From assembly GCA_934654835.1 (NCBI GenBank), contig CAKUGY010000005.1, positions 62,001 through 126,000 on the forward strand: a stretch of DNA of 64,000 nt, read 5' to 3'. The notes beneath the pieces are model-generated. The model was not told the origin of the DNA, made no database searches, and saw nothing but the letters and a program-made list of their open reading frames with translations. The first letter of the stretch is position 1. Each line of letters starts with the position of its first letter. The position numbers were made by a program, and so were the translations under genes. This stretch comes from an uncultured Collinsella sp. (GTDB lineage: Bacteria; Actinomycetota; Coriobacteriia; Coriobacteriales; Coriobacteriaceae). Positions 63,313 through 64,000 of this stretch are shown piece by piece.

Positions 63313-63446
63313 CCGGTTTACTACGATAAATTGAATGATCTAAACCACAGTCATTTTGGTGATATCAAAACCGCAGGTAGAAGCGTTGTTAATTTCGACG
63401 ATTACTCGCCGAGGTCGGCCAGAGTCATTTTGTCGTAGTAAACCGG
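63313..63446. repeat. Dispersed repeat, family H copy 2
   Basis: CCGGTTTACTACGA at 63313 is inverted as TCGTAGTAAACCGG at 63433. Inside lies AAAACCGCAGGTAGAA at 63367, the same distance from the right motif as in copy 1 (30913-30993). Two AGTCATTTTG copies lie at 63349 and 63423. It occupies much of the 430-base gap between the GH13-GH77 gene and the partial gene; no other gene is seen there. Confidence 0.65.
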
Positions 63447-63475
63447 CCCTCTTTTAAATATGAAGTTTAACCAAG

Positions 63476-63508
63476 AAGAGGGCGCCTGGTTGGGGCGCCC
63501 TCTTTTGC
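63476..63508. terminator. Bidirectional terminator
   Basis: AAGAGGGCGCC pairs with GGCGCCCTCTT around TGGTTGG and is followed by TTG. It probably ends the - strand partial gene at the right edge. Confidence 0.75.
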
Positions 63509-63536
63509 GTTGAGGATTGAGTTTTAATCGTCCGGA

Positions 63537-64000
63537 TTAGCGGCGCTTGCGGGTGGACGTGGCCTTGCGGACGGAAGTCTTCTTGGACGGTGCCTTTTCC
63601 TCGGCCGGAGCGGCGGGGGAGACCGGAGTCTCCTTGGCGGGCTCGACCTTTGCCTCAGCCTTCGGGGCAGCCTTGACCTCGGCAGCCTTCGGTGCCGGGT
63701 CGGCCTTTACCTCGGGCTTGGCCTCTACCTTGGGCTCTGCCTTAGGAGCAGCTGCCTTGGTCGTGGTCTTCTTGGCCGTCGTCGTGGTGCGCTTGCGCGT
63801 GGTGGTCTTGACTGCAGGCTTAGCTTCGACGGTTGCCTCGGCCTTGGGCTCGGCGGGCGTCTCTTCGACCTTGGCAGCCGACTTTGCGGCAGCCTTCGTC
63901 GTGGCGGTCTTGGTAGCCGTCGTTTTCGTAGCCGTAGCCTTCTTGGCAGCGGTGGTCTTAGTCGCGGTCGTCTTCTTGGCAGCGGTCTTTGCCGGAGCCT
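63537..64000 (-). CDS. Partial Ala/Lys/Thr/Pro-rich protein, C-terminal end only
   Basis: The last 153 codons of a gene that continues past the right edge. The stop (TAA) is at 63537-63539. The visible part is low complexity: AAKKTT/AATK-like blocks with TKRKRT-type basic patches, then PKAE/VKAE repeats, ending in RKATSTRKRR. This resembles histone H1-like or HU-type basic tails, or the disordered tail of a nucleic-acid-binding protein. The folded part lies outside the window, so no function is assigned. The composition is clearly coding, with strong codon bias. Confidence 0.75.
   Translation of the reverse strand, partial: APAKTAAKKTTATKTTAAKKATATKTTATKTATTKAAAKSAAKVEETPAEPKAEATVEAKPAVKTTTRKRTTTTAKKTTTKAAAPKAEPKVEAKPEVKADPAPKAAEVKAAPKAEAKVEPAKETPVSPAAPAEEKAPSKKTSVRKATSTRKRR

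Overview
The window is a high-GC chromosomal segment that looks like a gut Coriobacteriia (Actinobacteria) genome, most like Collinsella. That assignment is inferred from base composition, gene order and gene content: an alaS-ruvX-mltG-yqeG-aroK run, a SigB/SigF-type sigma operon, and a fructose PTS with its own HPr and EI. No 16S rRNA gene is present to confirm it. Genes are dense, mostly on the + strand, and almost all housekeeping. No prophage, CRISPR array or intact transposase gene is visible.

Layout. 1-4300: a corrinoid adenosyltransferase, FtsH, a DUF523 protein and an iron-dependent alcohol dehydrogenase relative. 4430-9412: an isoleucine T-box leader with ileS, then lspA and an RluA-family pseudouridine synthase. 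9495-13983: a membrane glycosyltransferase, a stand-alone prepilin peptidase, a dNTP triphosphohydrolase and RarA. 14084-17246: a translationally coupled operon of a DUF948-like membrane protein, a degenerate RsbW-like protein, a SigB/F sigma factor and an AI-2E-type permease. 17691-30811: a long run of alaS, ruvX, mltG, yqeG, aroK, a degenerate aroB-like gene, an M24 peptidase, efp, asp23, nusB, xseB, tlyA, nadK and recN. 31035-38929: a fructose-utilisation locus (RpiR regulator, fused EIIBCA, HPr, EI and two tandem 1-phosphofructokinase-type kinases). 39095-43075: CCA-adding enzyme, two identical tRNA-Glu genes, a YbhN-type membrane protein and a TetR regulator. 43168-48408 (- strand): a MacB-like efflux operon and an L,D-transpeptidase. 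48558-51761 (- strand): L-serine dehydratase and SAM synthetase. 52128-59343: gltX, priA, def, fmt and rsmB. 59486-63107 (- strand): a FmdB zinc ribbon and a GH13-GH77 fusion. The right edge cuts an Ala/Lys/Thr-rich protein.

How the genes work together. The PTS locus is nearly self-contained: EI and HPr pass phosphate to the fructose EIIBCA, and the kinases phosphorylate the resulting fructose 1-phosphate. Two matching CTTTCA/TGAAAG half-site pairs suggest common control. The def-fmt pair handles N-formyl-methionine and is coupled to rsmB. The sigma operon suggests an envelope or stress regulon. The GH13-GH77 fusion would cut alpha-glucans and rearrange the products in one polypeptide.

The most notable hidden structure lies between the genes. 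There are at least seven kinds of dispersed palindromic element. One is a 69-bp inverted repeat present three times at exactly the same length. Another is a 121-127-bp element with long covarying arms and a conserved inner hairpin, present twice in opposite orientation. Several others carry a GGGACA core, and some double as terminators. Two apparent pseudoenzymes are also present: the AroB-like protein lacks its metal ligands, and the RsbW-like protein lacks its ATP-binding boxes.
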